Positions 17,164 through 25,159 of a DNA stretch of 64,000 nt are shown here, piece by piece. The stretch's first letter is position 1; the number at the start of each line of letters is the position of its first letter. Source of the stretch: Mesorhizobium tianshanense (GTDB lineage: Bacteria > Pseudomonadota > Alphaproteobacteria > Rhizobiales > Rhizobiaceae); contig NZ_VLKT01000001.1 in NCBI RefSeq assembly GCF_007830515.1, positions 186,001 to 250,000 on the forward strand. Direction: 5' to 3'. The notes below the pieces were generated by a model that was given only the letters and a program-made list of their open reading frames with translations, made no database searches and was not told where the DNA came from. Position numbers and translations under genes: made by a program.

Positions 17164-18585
17164 ATGATGGCGACTGCAAGAGATTTGAGGGCGACTGAAG
17201 CGGCTGGGCTTGGCGATGCCGATGCGGTCGAGATGGCCAAACGCCACCTCGTTCAGCCCTGGCCGTTCGCCGGTTCGGTCGGCAGCGAGGCGCGCACCCT
17301 GATCGGCGAAGGCGACGGCATCTACATCACGGATGGCACCGGCAAAAAGCTGATCGACGGGCCGGCCGGCATGTGGTGCATCAATATCGGCCACCGCCGC
17401 GAGGAGCTGGCGCGGGTGATGTACGACCAGTCGATGGCGCTGTCCTACAACACGCCGTGGTATACGATGAACGCGCCATCCGCGGAACTCGCCATGCGCA
17501 TCGCCGGTCATGCGCCTGGTGATCTCAGCCATGTCTTCTTCACCACGGGCGGCTCCTCGGCCGTGGAGACGGCGCTGCGCTTCATGCAGTTCTACAACAA
17601 TGTGCGTGGCCGCCCGGAGAAGAAGCTGATTGTGAGCAGGAGCGGCGCCTATCATGGCTCGACCTATCTGTCGGCCTCGCTCAACGGGCGTCCGCGAGAT
17701 CGCGACTGGATGGACGGCACCGACGATCTGGTGGTCAAGCTGTCGTCGCCCGATCCGTTCCGCCGCCCGAAAGACATCAGCATTGCCGCATTCACCGATG
17801 CCCTGGTCGATGAATTCCGCGATACGGTCGCCCGCGTCGGCGCCGACAGGATCGGCGCTTTCGTCGGTGAGCCGGTGCAGGCATCGGGGGGCGTCGTCGT
17901 ATCTCCGGACGGCTATCTTAAGCGGATTCGCGAGGTCTGCCGCGACAACGACATCCTCTATATTTCCGACGAGGTGGTGACCGCCTTCGGCCGGCTCGGC
18001 CATGTCTTTGCTTCCGGCGACATGTTCGGCATCGACCCGGATATGATCACCTTCGCCAAGGGCGTCACGTCGGGCTATTTCCCGCTTGGCGGCGTCATCA
18101 TTTCGGAACGGCTGCTCGAGGAGCTGCGCCGCTCAAACCATCCGGACGCCATGTTCGGCCACGGGCTCACCTACACCAGCCATCCGGTCGGCTGCGCGGT
18201 GGCGCTGAAGAATCTTGATATCCTGGAAGAAAGCGTGCTGACCCACACACGCGAAGTCTCGCCCTATTTCCAGGCGCAACTGAAGACGCTCGAGGAACTG
18301 CCGCTGGTCGGCGAGGTGCGCGGCCTGGGGCTGATGGGCTGTGTCGAATGCGTCGCCGATCGCGAAAGCAAGGATCCGATGCAGCTCGACAAGGACGTCG
18401 GCAAGCGCATCGATGCGCATTGCCACGAGCTTGGCCTGCTGGTCCGGCCGCTGATCAACATGTGCGTGATGTCGCCACCGCTGATCATCACGCGCGACCA
18501 GATCGACGACATGGTGTCGATCCTGCGCGAGGGCATTTCACGGACGATGGACGATTTGCGGAAAGAGGGCGTGTGGCGGGGATGA
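17164..18585 (+). CDS. Class III (omega) aminotransferase
   Basis: A PLP enzyme of about 473 residues. Features in order are ITDGTGKKLIDGPAGMWCINIGH, the cofactor-binding TTGGSSAVETALRF, SGAYHGSTYLS, FVGEPVQASGGVVVSP, the Asp in YISDEVVTAFGR and the Schiff-base lysine in ITFAKGVTSGYFPLGG. This is the profile of amine:pyruvate/polyamine aminotransferases. The frame opens at an ATG at 17134, but tandem ATGs at 17164/17167 follow GCGAGG and are preferred. It is a single gene with a BetI-type site upstream. The probable job is removal of a terminal amino group from the cassette's substrate. Confidence 0.88.
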   Translation: MMATARDLRATEAAGLGDADAVEMAKRHLVQPWPFAGSVGSEARTLIGEGDGIYITDGTGKKLIDGPAGMWCINIGHRREELARVMYDQSMALSYNTPWYTMNAPSAELAMRIAGHAPGDLSHVFFTTGGSSAVETALRFMQFYNNVRGRPEKKLIVSRSGAYHGSTYLSASLNGRPRDRDWMDGTDDLVVKLSSPDPFRRPKDISIAAFTDALVDEFRDTVARVGADRIGAFVGEPVQASGGVVVSPDGYLKRIREVCRDNDILYISDEVVTAFGRLGHVFASGDMFGIDPDMITFAKGVTSGYFPLGGVIISERLLEELRRSNHPDAMFGHGLTYTSHPVGCAVALKNLDILEESVLTHTREVSPYFQAQLKTLEELPLVGEVRGLGLMGCVECVADRESKDPMQLDKDVGKRIDAHCHELGLLVRPLINMCVMSPPLIITRDQIDDMVSILREGISRTMDDLRKEGVWRG

Positions 18586-18592
18586 GATGACG

Positions 18593-18621
18593 GCCGATTT
18601 TCCCTCTTGTGGGAGATCGGC
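18593..18621. terminator. Hairpin between convergent genes (possible terminator)
   Basis: GCCGAT pairs with ATCGGC and an inner TCCC with GGGA, in the 55-bp gap between the convergent aminotransferase and Rieske genes. A clear T-run is missing on either side, so the terminator role is only likely. Confidence 0.4.
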
Positions 18622-18640
18622 AGCTTCGCCGTCCTGCTCT

Positions 18641-19843
18641 CTACGACCTCGACCGCAGCGCGTCGTTCAGCGCCCACATGTCCTTTTCCTCCGGTGCCGT
18701 TTCTAACCCGAGCACGGGGATTTGCTCGCGCAAATGGTCGTGGTGGGTGCGTACGCCATATTCGAGGTCCGAGAGATAAAAACCCTCAAAGGCTTCGGAC
18801 AGCATGGATTCGTTCGACCACACGGAAAGCTGTACGTCCTCGTTCATGGTGTCGCGATCGATGCGGTAGGAGAGATAGCGTGCCGCCGCCTGCTCCCTGG
18901 TTTCGTCGCGATAGCGGTAGATGGCGCCGCGCAACAGCGTCTCGCCGGTCGACAGCGGGAATTCCTGATAGAACTGCACGGATTCCGGCATGACCGACAG
19001 CACGTTATTTGGGAAGATGCCGTAGTAGATCCAGGCCTTGCGCAGGTGCCCCGGCAGGTGCGCCGCTTCCGGCGCGACCTTGATGTACTGCCTGACGCTC
19101 CAGCGCCGACCGGCATGTGGATTGTAGGTGGCAAAGGAGCGTGACACGCCGTTGACGAACGGCTCGTCGAAATAGGTCGCGCCGTAAAGATCCTGCAACG
19201 CAGGATGCGCCATGGCGACGTGGTAGCCTTCATTGTCGACGTCGCGCACCGACTTCCAATTGACCGGGCTCTTCTGGGTCCAGACGCCCCAGGACGGCAC
19301 CATCTCAGCGACACCGTAGTGGGCGATCTCGGCCTCGATCGGCCTCAAGAGCTCGGCCACCGACGGCTGCGGGCCTCCCATGCGGAAGCGGATGAAGATG
19401 AAGCCCATCCAGATCTCGAGATCGAGCGGCGTCAGGCCGAATTCGGTCTTGTCGAGATCGGGGAAGGAGCGTGGACGGGCAGCACCGCGAAGCGTGCCGT
19501 CGAGGTTGTAGACCCAGCCATGGAAAGGACAGACCAGAGCGTTCTTGCAGGTGCCCTGGCTGTCGGCGACGACGCGGCTGCCGCGATGGCGGCACATGTT
19601 GTTGAAGGCGCGCACGACGCCGTCCTTGCCGCGCACGATCAGCGCCCGCTCGCCGACCACATCCATGGTCAGATAGTCGCCGGCATCCGGCAGGTCAGAG
19701 ACATGGCCGGCGATCTGCCAGTGGTTGCGGAAGACGTATTCTTTCTCGAGTTCGAGCAGGGCGTTGGAATGGTAACTCCAGCCCGGCAGACCCCGCCGGT
19801 CCCATTCGGCGGGGATCGCAACGTCACGGAAGTGCGGGTTCAT
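18641..19843 (-). CDS. Rieske non-heme iron oxygenase, alpha subunit
   Basis: A 400-residue protein. The Rieske [2Fe-2S] motif is C84-R-H86 and C105-P-F-H108 (MCRHRGS ... VCPFHGW). The mononuclear iron site is in DNEGYHVAMAHP (His208 and His213 by this start), with a plausible acidic ligand in the C-terminal part. Sequence style and context fit the quaternary-amine monooxygenases (glycine-betaine or carnitine type) better than aromatic dioxygenases. The ATG at 19843 is preferred; an ATG at 19870 would put the operator inside the coding region. No ferredoxin reductase or beta subunit is adjacent. Confidence 0.87.
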   Translation of the reverse strand: MNPHFRDVAIPAEWDRRGLPGWSYHSNALLELEKEYVFRNHWQIAGHVSDLPDAGDYLTMDVVGERALIVRGKDGVVRAFNNMCRHRGSRVVADSQGTCKNALVCPFHGWVYNLDGTLRGAARPRSFPDLDKTEFGLTPLDLEIWMGFIFIRFRMGGPQPSVAELLRPIEAEIAHYGVAEMVPSWGVWTQKSPVNWKSVRDVDNEGYHVAMAHPALQDLYGATYFDEPFVNGVSRSFATYNPHAGRRWSVRQYIKVAPEAAHLPGHLRKAWIYYGIFPNNVLSVMPESVQFYQEFPLSTGETLLRGAIYRYRDETREQAAARYLSYRIDRDTMNEDVQLSVWSNESMLSEAFEGFYLSDLEYGVRTHHDHLREQIPVLGLETAPEEKDMWALNDALRSRS

Positions 19844-19858
19844 GAGCGGTCTTCTTTG

Positions 19859-19874
19859 TTGAATACTCATTCAA
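19859..19874. promoter_or_regulatory. BetI-type operator, site 3 (TTGAATACTCATTCAA)
   Basis: Perfect TTGAA/TTCAA arms with a 6-bp spacer, 15 bp before the Rieske oxygenase start codon. A repressor there would block transcript initiation or early elongation. It is the third copy of the element in the cassette. Confidence 0.75.
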
Positions 19875-20334
19875 TAAAACCATATTTCCTATTTAAATGC
19901 AACGGCTTGTGGGAATATTAGTGATTCTTTGCGCAAAGTCGTCAAGCGCTTTTGGTCGGAGTCCAGATGCTAAGGGCCTGAGAAATCCCCAAAAATTCCG
20001 TGTGTTAGCCAAGGTTCGCATTGGCGTCCCATCTCGGCTTGAGCCTTGGAAGGCTGCGTGGAAATAGAACTCTCAGGTGGAAAACAAACGCCTGGGACTT
20101 GCCCTGTTTCGGAGATCTGACGATGCGGGCCGATGCGCGAGCCGGCCCGCTTTCCTCGCCACAGTCAGCGAGGCACGATCCCCTTGCCCGATTTGTGACC
20201 GGTTTTGACCGAGAGCCCCACAAAAGGTTGGTTTCCTGCCTGTTACATGGCTGGATACGCAGCATCGCTGGCCTGTTACAAGGTGCGACTAAGTTCGTTT
20301 CAAATGCAAAAGAAAACGAACGAAGGGGACGGTG
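19875..20334. other. Spacer between the amine cassette and a small-protein gene
   Basis: About 460 bp without a convincing gene; a 104-codon plus-strand frame at 20021-20335 has no protein-like features. CCTGTTACA occurs twice as a direct repeat (20239-20247 and 20272-20280), just before a hairpin at 20293-20321. This part is probably the promoter and 5' UTR of the next gene. Confidence 0.5.
20293..20321 (+). promoter_or_regulatory. 5'-UTR hairpin directly ahead of a ribosome binding site
   Basis: GTTCGTTT (20293-20300) and AAACGAAC (20314-20321) form a perfect 8-bp stem with a 13-nt loop. The stem ends at the GAAGGGGA ribosome-binding sequence of the gene starting at 20335. It may affect translation of that gene, but could be chance. 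Confidence 0.4.
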
Positions 20335-20745
20335 ATGTATACAAAGACCCAGACTGCCTACAATGACCGCCGCCTGCAGGCGCCTGAACGCAACAACCGA
20401 CGGCCGAGGCTGGCGCTGCGCCGGAGCGCAAACGACCATCCGATGGCGCTGTTCGTGGCGCTGGGCGCCGCCGCATTCGTCGGCATGGCGTTCGCGCCGA
20501 CGGTTGGTCCAGCTTTCGTTTCATTGAATCCGCCGGCAAACATCGTCGACGGCGCGCCGACCACGACCAAGACCGCGCGCCTGCCGATGCCGGAGATCGA
20601 TTTTGTCTGCAAGGGGCAAGCCTGGGGCGCCGAGAGCGCGGAATGCCTGCGCGTCATCGCCGAGCAATCCGGCATTCACAAGGCTCGTGCGGTCCGCACC
20701 ATCGCCAACGCCGCACCGCTGACCGATACGCCGAACGTTTTTTGA
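20335..20745 (+). CDS. Small membrane-anchored or exported protein of unknown function
   Basis: A 136-residue protein with a basic N-terminus, one hydrophobic segment (about residues 36-60, MALFVALGAAAFVGMAFAPTV) and a C-terminal part with two cysteines (FVCKGQAWGAESAECLRVIAEQSG). The two cysteines, 13 residues apart, could form a disulfide outside the cytoplasm. The ATG at 20335 follows GAAGGGGACGGTG; a GTG one codon earlier is the alternative. A terminator follows, so it is monocistronic. No known domain is recognised. Confidence 0.7.
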   Translation: MYTKTQTAYNDRRLQAPERNNRRPRLALRRSANDHPMALFVALGAAAFVGMAFAPTVGPAFVSLNPPANIVDGAPTTTKTARLPMPEIDFVCKGQAWGAESAECLRVIAEQSGIHKARAVRTIANAAPLTDTPNVF

Positions 20746-20777
20746 GACTTTCCCGAGCGTCCTCCAGCGCTGGGTCA

Positions 20778-20814
20778 GGCTCCCGCCGCATCGTCGGTCG
20801 GGAGCCTTTTCTTT
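20778..20814 (+). terminator. Rho-independent terminator
   Basis: GGCTCCCG (20778-20785) pairs with CGGGAGCC (20799-20806) and is followed by TTTTCTTT. It lies between the convergent small-protein and histidine-kinase genes. Confidence 0.8.
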
Positions 20815-20819
20815 GGGCT

Positions 20820-22907
20820 CTACCCGCCCAACGCGATCTGGTCGGCAATGGCCGAGAGCACGCCGCGCACGTCCAGCGTGCTGAACGGCTTTTCCAGGAT
20901 CTGCGGCCGCTGTGGCGCGGGCAATGCCTCGATCTCGGCTTTCGCGCCGATCAGATCGCCGGTGACCAGCACGAAGCGCCGCGCCAGATCCGGCTTTTCG
21001 GCGAGCAGTTCGTGATAAATGGCGATGCCGCTGGTGCCGGGCATGCGCAGATCGGAAAAGACGATGTCCGGCGGCATGTGGCCGGTCAAGGTTGCGGCAG
21101 CCGATTCCCAAGCTGGCACGATCCGTGACTTGATGCCCATCAACTCCAAAATGTCGGAGAGTGACGCGGCAACATCCGGCTCGTCGTCGATGATCAGCGC
21201 GTGACGCAATCCGCTCGAGCGCACCGGGCTGTCTCCGGCGGTGGCGGCGGCGGCAGGGATCGCCGGTAACTGGACGACGAAACGCGCGCCCCGCGGCAGA
21301 ACCTCCTCGAACCAGACATTGCCGTTGTGCCGTTCGATGATCGATTTCGAGATCGACAGGCCGATGCCTGTGCCGACGCCAACCGGCTTGGTGGTGAAGT
21401 AGGACTCGAAGATACGGGAGCGTATCGCTTCCGGCACGCCCGGCCCATTGTCCTCGACCGAGAATCCGGGGTTGCCCCGGTCGCTGCGAAACGTACGGAC
21501 CTTGATCAGCCGGTCGCCGGCAACCCCGGCCAAGGCGTGCTGGCTGTTGATGAGGAAATTGGCGGCCACCTGCGTCACATGGTCGGCATCGGCCAGGGCC
21601 AGCAGCGGACCGCTGGCGAAATCGGTGTCGATGATGATGCCACTCGACCTGGCGCCGTAGGCTGTCACTTCGAGCGCCGCGCGGACCACGTGGTTGAGGT
21701 CGGTCTCGGCCTGCGTGGCGGGATGCAGGCGGACCATCGAGAGGAAGCTCTTGACGATGCGGCCGCAGCGCTCGGCGGCAGCTCGCACCTTTTCGGCCCG
21801 CACCTTGGTCTGCGGGTCGGAAGCGAATTCATGCAACAGCGTCGATTGGGCGACGACCACCGCGAGCGGGTTGTTGAGTTCATGTGAAACGCCGGCGAGC
21901 AGCGAGCCCATAGCGGCCATCTTCTCGTTCTGATGCAGCTTTTCGCGCTGGCGGCCGATCTCCTCTTCGGCGCGGAGCTTGTCGCGCAGGTCGCGGATCG
22001 AGCCGAAGATCAGGCGGCGGTCGGCGACCCGCATCTCGGTCGCCGTCAGTTCGATCGGAAAGACCTCGCCGGCCGCGTTCTGGGTGACAGTCTCCAGCCG
22101 CTGGCCGACCATCGGCGCGCCGCGGCCCGACATGTATTCAGCACCGGACACATAGCCCTTGCGATAATATTCCGGAACGACGGTGTCGAGCAGGTCCTTG
22201 CCGAGGATGTCGCTGCGCTGATAGCCGAACATCTTTTCGGCGGCGGGATTGAATTCGATGATCGAGCCGGTCTCGTCGATGACGATGATCGCGTCGAGCG
22301 AGGCCTGCAGCATGGTGCGGCGGATGACTTCGCTGGCATGGGCGTCGGAAAGCGATCGTTCGATGGCGTCGCCGATGGCCAGTGCTACGATGTGGAGGGT
22401 CGCCTCTTCCTCGTCGGTCCATTCACGCTCGTTCACGCAGTCGTTGACCGCCAACGTGCCCCACAGATGGCCATGCGCAAAGACCGACACCGACAGGAAC
22501 GACTTGATGTTCTGCTTTTCGAAGTCGGTTCTCAGAAAGCCTTCGAGGTCGCGCGTGTGTCCGGCGAAGATCTTGCCTTGCCGCTCGTCCTCCGCCAACC
22601 GTTCCAGCAACGGATCCGAATTGACGATCGACTGCATGATGACCGTCGGCGATGCCAACTCGCCACCAAATCTGGGGTCGATCCAGTAGGCCGCGACCGA
22701 CTGGGCAAAGCCCTGGCCGGGCAGCTCGCGCAGCCGAAACAGAATGCCGCGCTGACAATCCATAGCCCCGCAGAGCGTTTCAAGGATGCTGTCCATCTCG
22801 CGCTGCCAGTCGCCAGCTTCCCGGAGCTGGCGAACGATACGGACGGCCGCCATCGCCGCGCCCTGCCTGACGCTCTGCATCTCGGTGCGTGCTGCTTCAG
22901 CCTTCAT
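20820..22907 (-). CDS. Soluble hybrid sensor histidine kinase (GAF-PAS-HisKA-HATPase-REC)
   Basis: The 695-residue protein has no membrane segment, so it senses a cytosolic cue. Domains in order: GAF at about 35-190, PAS at about 200-320 (DAIIVIDETGSIIEFNPAAEKMFGY), dimerisation/phosphotransfer with the H-box GVSHELNNPLAVV (His342), HATPase with the N box in VAANFLINSQHAL and the G boxes VEDNGPGVP and GTGIGLSIS, and a C-terminal receiver with Asp619 in FSDLRMPG and the conserved Lys in LEKPF. It lies about 75 bp downstream of the OmpR-type regulator on the same strand and is probably co-transcribed. The signal is unknown. Confidence 0.9.
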   Translation of the reverse strand: MKAEAARTEMQSVRQGAAMAAVRIVRQLREAGDWQREMDSILETLCGAMDCQRGILFRLRELPGQGFAQSVAAYWIDPRFGGELASPTVIMQSIVNSDPLLERLAEDERQGKIFAGHTRDLEGFLRTDFEKQNIKSFLSVSVFAHGHLWGTLAVNDCVNEREWTDEEEATLHIVALAIGDAIERSLSDAHASEVIRRTMLQASLDAIIVIDETGSIIEFNPAAEKMFGYQRSDILGKDLLDTVVPEYYRKGYVSGAEYMSGRGAPMVGQRLETVTQNAAGEVFPIELTATEMRVADRRLIFGSIRDLRDKLRAEEEIGRQREKLHQNEKMAAMGSLLAGVSHELNNPLAVVVAQSTLLHEFASDPQTKVRAEKVRAAAERCGRIVKSFLSMVRLHPATQAETDLNHVVRAALEVTAYGARSSGIIIDTDFASGPLLALADADHVTQVAANFLINSQHALAGVAGDRLIKVRTFRSDRGNPGFSVEDNGPGVPEAIRSRIFESYFTTKPVGVGTGIGLSISKSIIERHNGNVWFEEVLPRGARFVVQLPAIPAAAATAGDSPVRSSGLRHALIIDDEPDVAASLSDILELMGIKSRIVPAWESAAATLTGHMPPDIVFSDLRMPGTSGIAIYHELLAEKPDLARRFVLVTGDLIGAKAEIEALPAPQRPQILEKPFSTLDVRGVLSAIADQIALGG

Positions 22908-22982
22908 GATCAGCCGTTATTTCAGAGTCATACCAAGCCAGAGTGACACCCGGGCTGGACTGATACCAGGCGGTCGCCCGGC

Positions 22983-23711
22983 TCAGTTACTTTCGCCGGT
23001 AGGCAGCGAGAAGATATAACCTTCGCCGCGCACCGTGCGCAGGAATTTCGGATTGGCCGGATCCGTCTCGATCTTCTTTCTCAGCCGCATGATGCGGATG
23101 TCGACGGCGCGCGACGATTCAGAGTCCTCCACGAAGCCGATCGCCTCGGAGATCGCCGTGCGCGTCAACAGCCGGTTGGCGCGCGTCAGGAAAACTTCCA
23201 GCACGTCGAATTCGCTTTTGGCCATGTCGACGACCGTCCCGTTGGCGCCGGTCACAAACCTGCCGTCGAGATCTGCATGGAAGGAGCCGAAGCTCATGAA
23301 ACGGCGCTTGGCAGTTTCGACCTTAGCGCCCTGCGGCACGGTTGGCTGCGGAACGCGACGCAATACGCTGCGGACCCTCGCCAGCACCTCGCGCAATTCG
23401 TAAGGTTTGACAATGTAGTCGTCGGCGCCAAGCTCCAGCCCGACGATACGGTCGAGCGCGGTGCCGGCGGCCGTGGCATAGATGATGCCGATCGGCATTT
23501 TCGAGCGCAGCCAGCGGCCGAGCGACAGGCCGTCCTCGCCGGGCATCGCGATGTCGAGGATGGCCAAATGGAAGGACTGCGTTTCCAGCAAGGTTCGCGC
23601 GGCGGCGGCACTTTCGGCCGTAGCGACATCGTAGCCGCTGGCACCGAGATATTCGGCGACCGCGTCCCTCAGATCGGGCTCGTCCTCGACGACGACAATT
23701 CGTGCCTGCAC
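22983..23711 (-). CDS. OmpR-family response regulator
   Basis: A 242-residue two-domain regulator. The receiver begins ARIVVVEDEPDLRDAV and has the phospho-acceptor in LAILDIAMPGEDG and the conserved Lys in DYIVKPYELREV. The C-terminal winged helix ends VRGEGYIFSLP. The frame is open to 23771, but the GTG at 23711 follows GGGAGCGAGAG and places the receiver motif at the usual distance, so it is preferred over ATGs at 23762/23759, which lack a ribosome binding site. It is probably the partner of the hybrid kinase encoded downstream. Confidence 0.85.
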   Translation of the reverse strand: MQARIVVVEDEPDLRDAVAEYLGASGYDVATAESAAAARTLLETQSFHLAILDIAMPGEDGLSLGRWLRSKMPIGIIYATAAGTALDRIVGLELGADDYIVKPYELREVLARVRSVLRRVPQPTVPQGAKVETAKRRFMSFGSFHADLDGRFVTGANGTVVDMAKSEFDVLEVFLTRANRLLTRTAISEAIGFVEDSESSRAVDIRIMRLRKKIETDPANPKFLRTVRGEGYIFSLPTGESN

Positions 23712-23807
23712 TATGCTCTCGCTCCCGCTTTCAGCGGAAAGTAGATTGGGTATAAACATCATGTCCAGCACTCATCTTGGGTTGCCGGTTGCAGGGGATG
23801 GAAAAAG

Positions 23808-24494
23808 ATGGCTGCACGATCCGTCATCGCGCTTATTTCGGTCGCCGAAGTGGTTGCGGCCGATCTCGCCGACCATCTCGAACGGCGCGGTCATGACGTG
23901 CGCGCGGTGCGGCAGCCGTGGGAGGCCGAATCCCTGCTTTCCGAAAAGGGCATCGATGTCGTCGTCGTTGGCGATAGCCTCAGTCAGGCGGAAGGGCGTG
24001 ACCTGCTCAGGCGCCATGGCGGCGAGGGCGGGCCGGATTTCATCCTGATCTGCCGGCCGGCCGATCTCGTCGACAAGGTGCTGGCGCTCGAACTCGGCGC
24101 CGCCGACGTCGTCGAGAGCCCGCTCAACGTCAGGGAACTCGCCGCCCGTATCGGCGGCCTGCTGACACGGCGCGGCAGGAATGCCGGGGAATTGGTGGTG
24201 CTGGAGAATGCGACGGTCGACCTGCGGTCGGCCATGGTCATGCATCGCTCCGGTACGGAAGAACAGTTGTCGCCGGGCCAGGTGGCGCTGCTCAGATTGT
24301 TCCTGGCGAGTCCGCGAAAGGTCTTGACGCGCGACGACATCATTGCCGCCGCGCCCGCCGAAAATGCCGATGCCTTCGATCGCTCGATCGATTCGCGGAT
24401 TGTGCGGCTGCGCCGCAAGCTCGACACCGAAACCATCACCACCATACGGGGTGCGGGCTACCGGTTCGATCCGCCGACGCAGTTCGCCGACTGA
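23808..24494 (+). CDS. OmpR-like regulator with degenerate (pseudo-)receiver domain
   Basis: The 228-residue protein has a receiver-shaped N-terminal half and a good winged-helix C-terminal half (LTRDDIIAAAP, SIDSRIVRLRRKLD, TIRGAGYRFDPP). The receiver lacks the usual chemistry. The acidic pair after strand 1 is replaced (ALISVAEV), the acceptor region reads VVVVGDSLSQAEG with Gly where Asp is expected, and the KP motif is SP (VVESPLNVREL). It probably binds DNA independently of phosphorylation or is tuned by protein contacts. It is divergent from the canonical OmpR-type gene next door. Confidence 0.82.
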   Translation: MAARSVIALISVAEVVAADLADHLERRGHDVRAVRQPWEAESLLSEKGIDVVVVGDSLSQAEGRDLLRRHGGEGGPDFILICRPADLVDKVLALELGAADVVESPLNVRELAARIGGLLTRRGRNAGELVVLENATVDLRSAMVMHRSGTEEQLSPGQVALLRLFLASPRKVLTRDDIIAAAPAENADAFDRSIDSRIVRLRRKLDTETITTIRGAGYRFDPPTQFAD

Positions 24495-24533
24495 CGGCTG
24501 GGCCGTCACCTTACTGTCCACCGGCCCAGGCGC

Positions 24534-24716
24534 TCAGCGCACCACGAGAAGCGATGGGCCTGACGGCATTTCGCTGGCCCCCATCTCGCTGGCTGTGACG
24601 AGTTCGCTTGCATGGGCACGATCCCTGAGAAGCACCGTGGCGAGGCCGGCAAAGCCGAGCAGGCCCTGTGCGTAGAGCAGTGCGGTAAGCACCGAAGCTG
24701 CAAATTTCGTGTTCAT
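24534..24716 (-). CDS. Small hydrophobic protein (60 residues), possibly exported
   Basis: Residues 5-30 (KFAASVLTALLYAQGLLGFAGLATVLL) form a membrane segment or signal peptide. The short tail is rich in Ser, Glu and Met. GGGGAGCGGATAGG precedes the ATG. It is convergent with the pseudo-receiver regulator gene, about 40 bp away. No family is recognised; coding status rests on the start context and composition. Confidence 0.45.
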   Translation of the reverse strand: MNTKFAASVLTALLYAQGLLGFAGLATVLLRDRAHASELVTASEMGASEMPSGPSLLVVR

Positions 24717-24753
24717 CCTATCCGCTCCCCAAATTCACATCTGCTGCGTGTGC

Positions 24754-24820
24754 CCGTTTTCGGGGCATGATCTTGTTCCGAAAACCAGCACCCATTTGTC
24801 GCTACGCGGTGTTCCGGTTC
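24754..24820. repeat. Palindromic intergenic repeat (RIME-like)
   Basis: GTTTTCGG (24756-24763) and CCGAAAAC (24778-24785) are perfect inverted arms around GGCATGATCTTGTT, followed by an AGCACCCATTTGTCGC tail. This is the typical form of the short palindromic elements scattered through Rhizobiales genomes. Confidence 0.65.
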
Positions 24821-24826
24821 GGGTCC

Positions 24827-25159
24827 TCAGCACACCCCCGAAGTGCCCGCGCCGCCAGCGGAGCCCCCCGTCGCGGCGCGGGCCTTCGGTCCTCTCGGCT
24901 GCAAGTTGCCGGAGGGGCCGCGCATCCTCTTCAGCCCAAAACCGACCCGCCAGAAGGTCTTGAACCGGTAGATGCGCAGGCTGGACACGATCCAGACCGC
25001 GGCGAAAAACAGTGCGGCATGCAGGGTCGAACCCTCGCTTGAAGTCATTCCCGCGAGCCTCGTCACCGGAGCGCCAGCGGCGGTGCCGACATCGCCAATG
25101 ATCGCTGCGGTCATGCTTGCCCTGAGAAGCCAGCACGTCGCGTTCGATTGCATGCTCAT
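24827..25159 (-). CDS. Possible small membrane protein of unknown function
   Basis: A 110-codon frame with one good hydrophobic stretch (TLHAALFFAAVWIVSSLRIYRF, about residues 45-66) followed by a basic Gly/Ala-rich tail that runs to the border of the palindromic repeat. The N-terminal part is moderately hydrophobic. No homologue is recognised. Because the region is repeat-rich, coding status is uncertain. Confidence 0.4.
   Translation of the reverse strand: MSMQSNATCWLLRASMTAAIIGDVGTAAGAPVTRLAGMTSSEGSTLHAALFFAAVWIVSSLRIYRFKTFWRVGFGLKRMRGPSGNLQPRGPKARAATGGSAGGAGTSGVC

Noticed and set aside
20021..20335. 104-codon plus-strand frame before the small exported protein
   Set aside because: It has no ribosome binding site or protein-like segments, and it overlaps the likely promoter and 5' UTR of the next gene.
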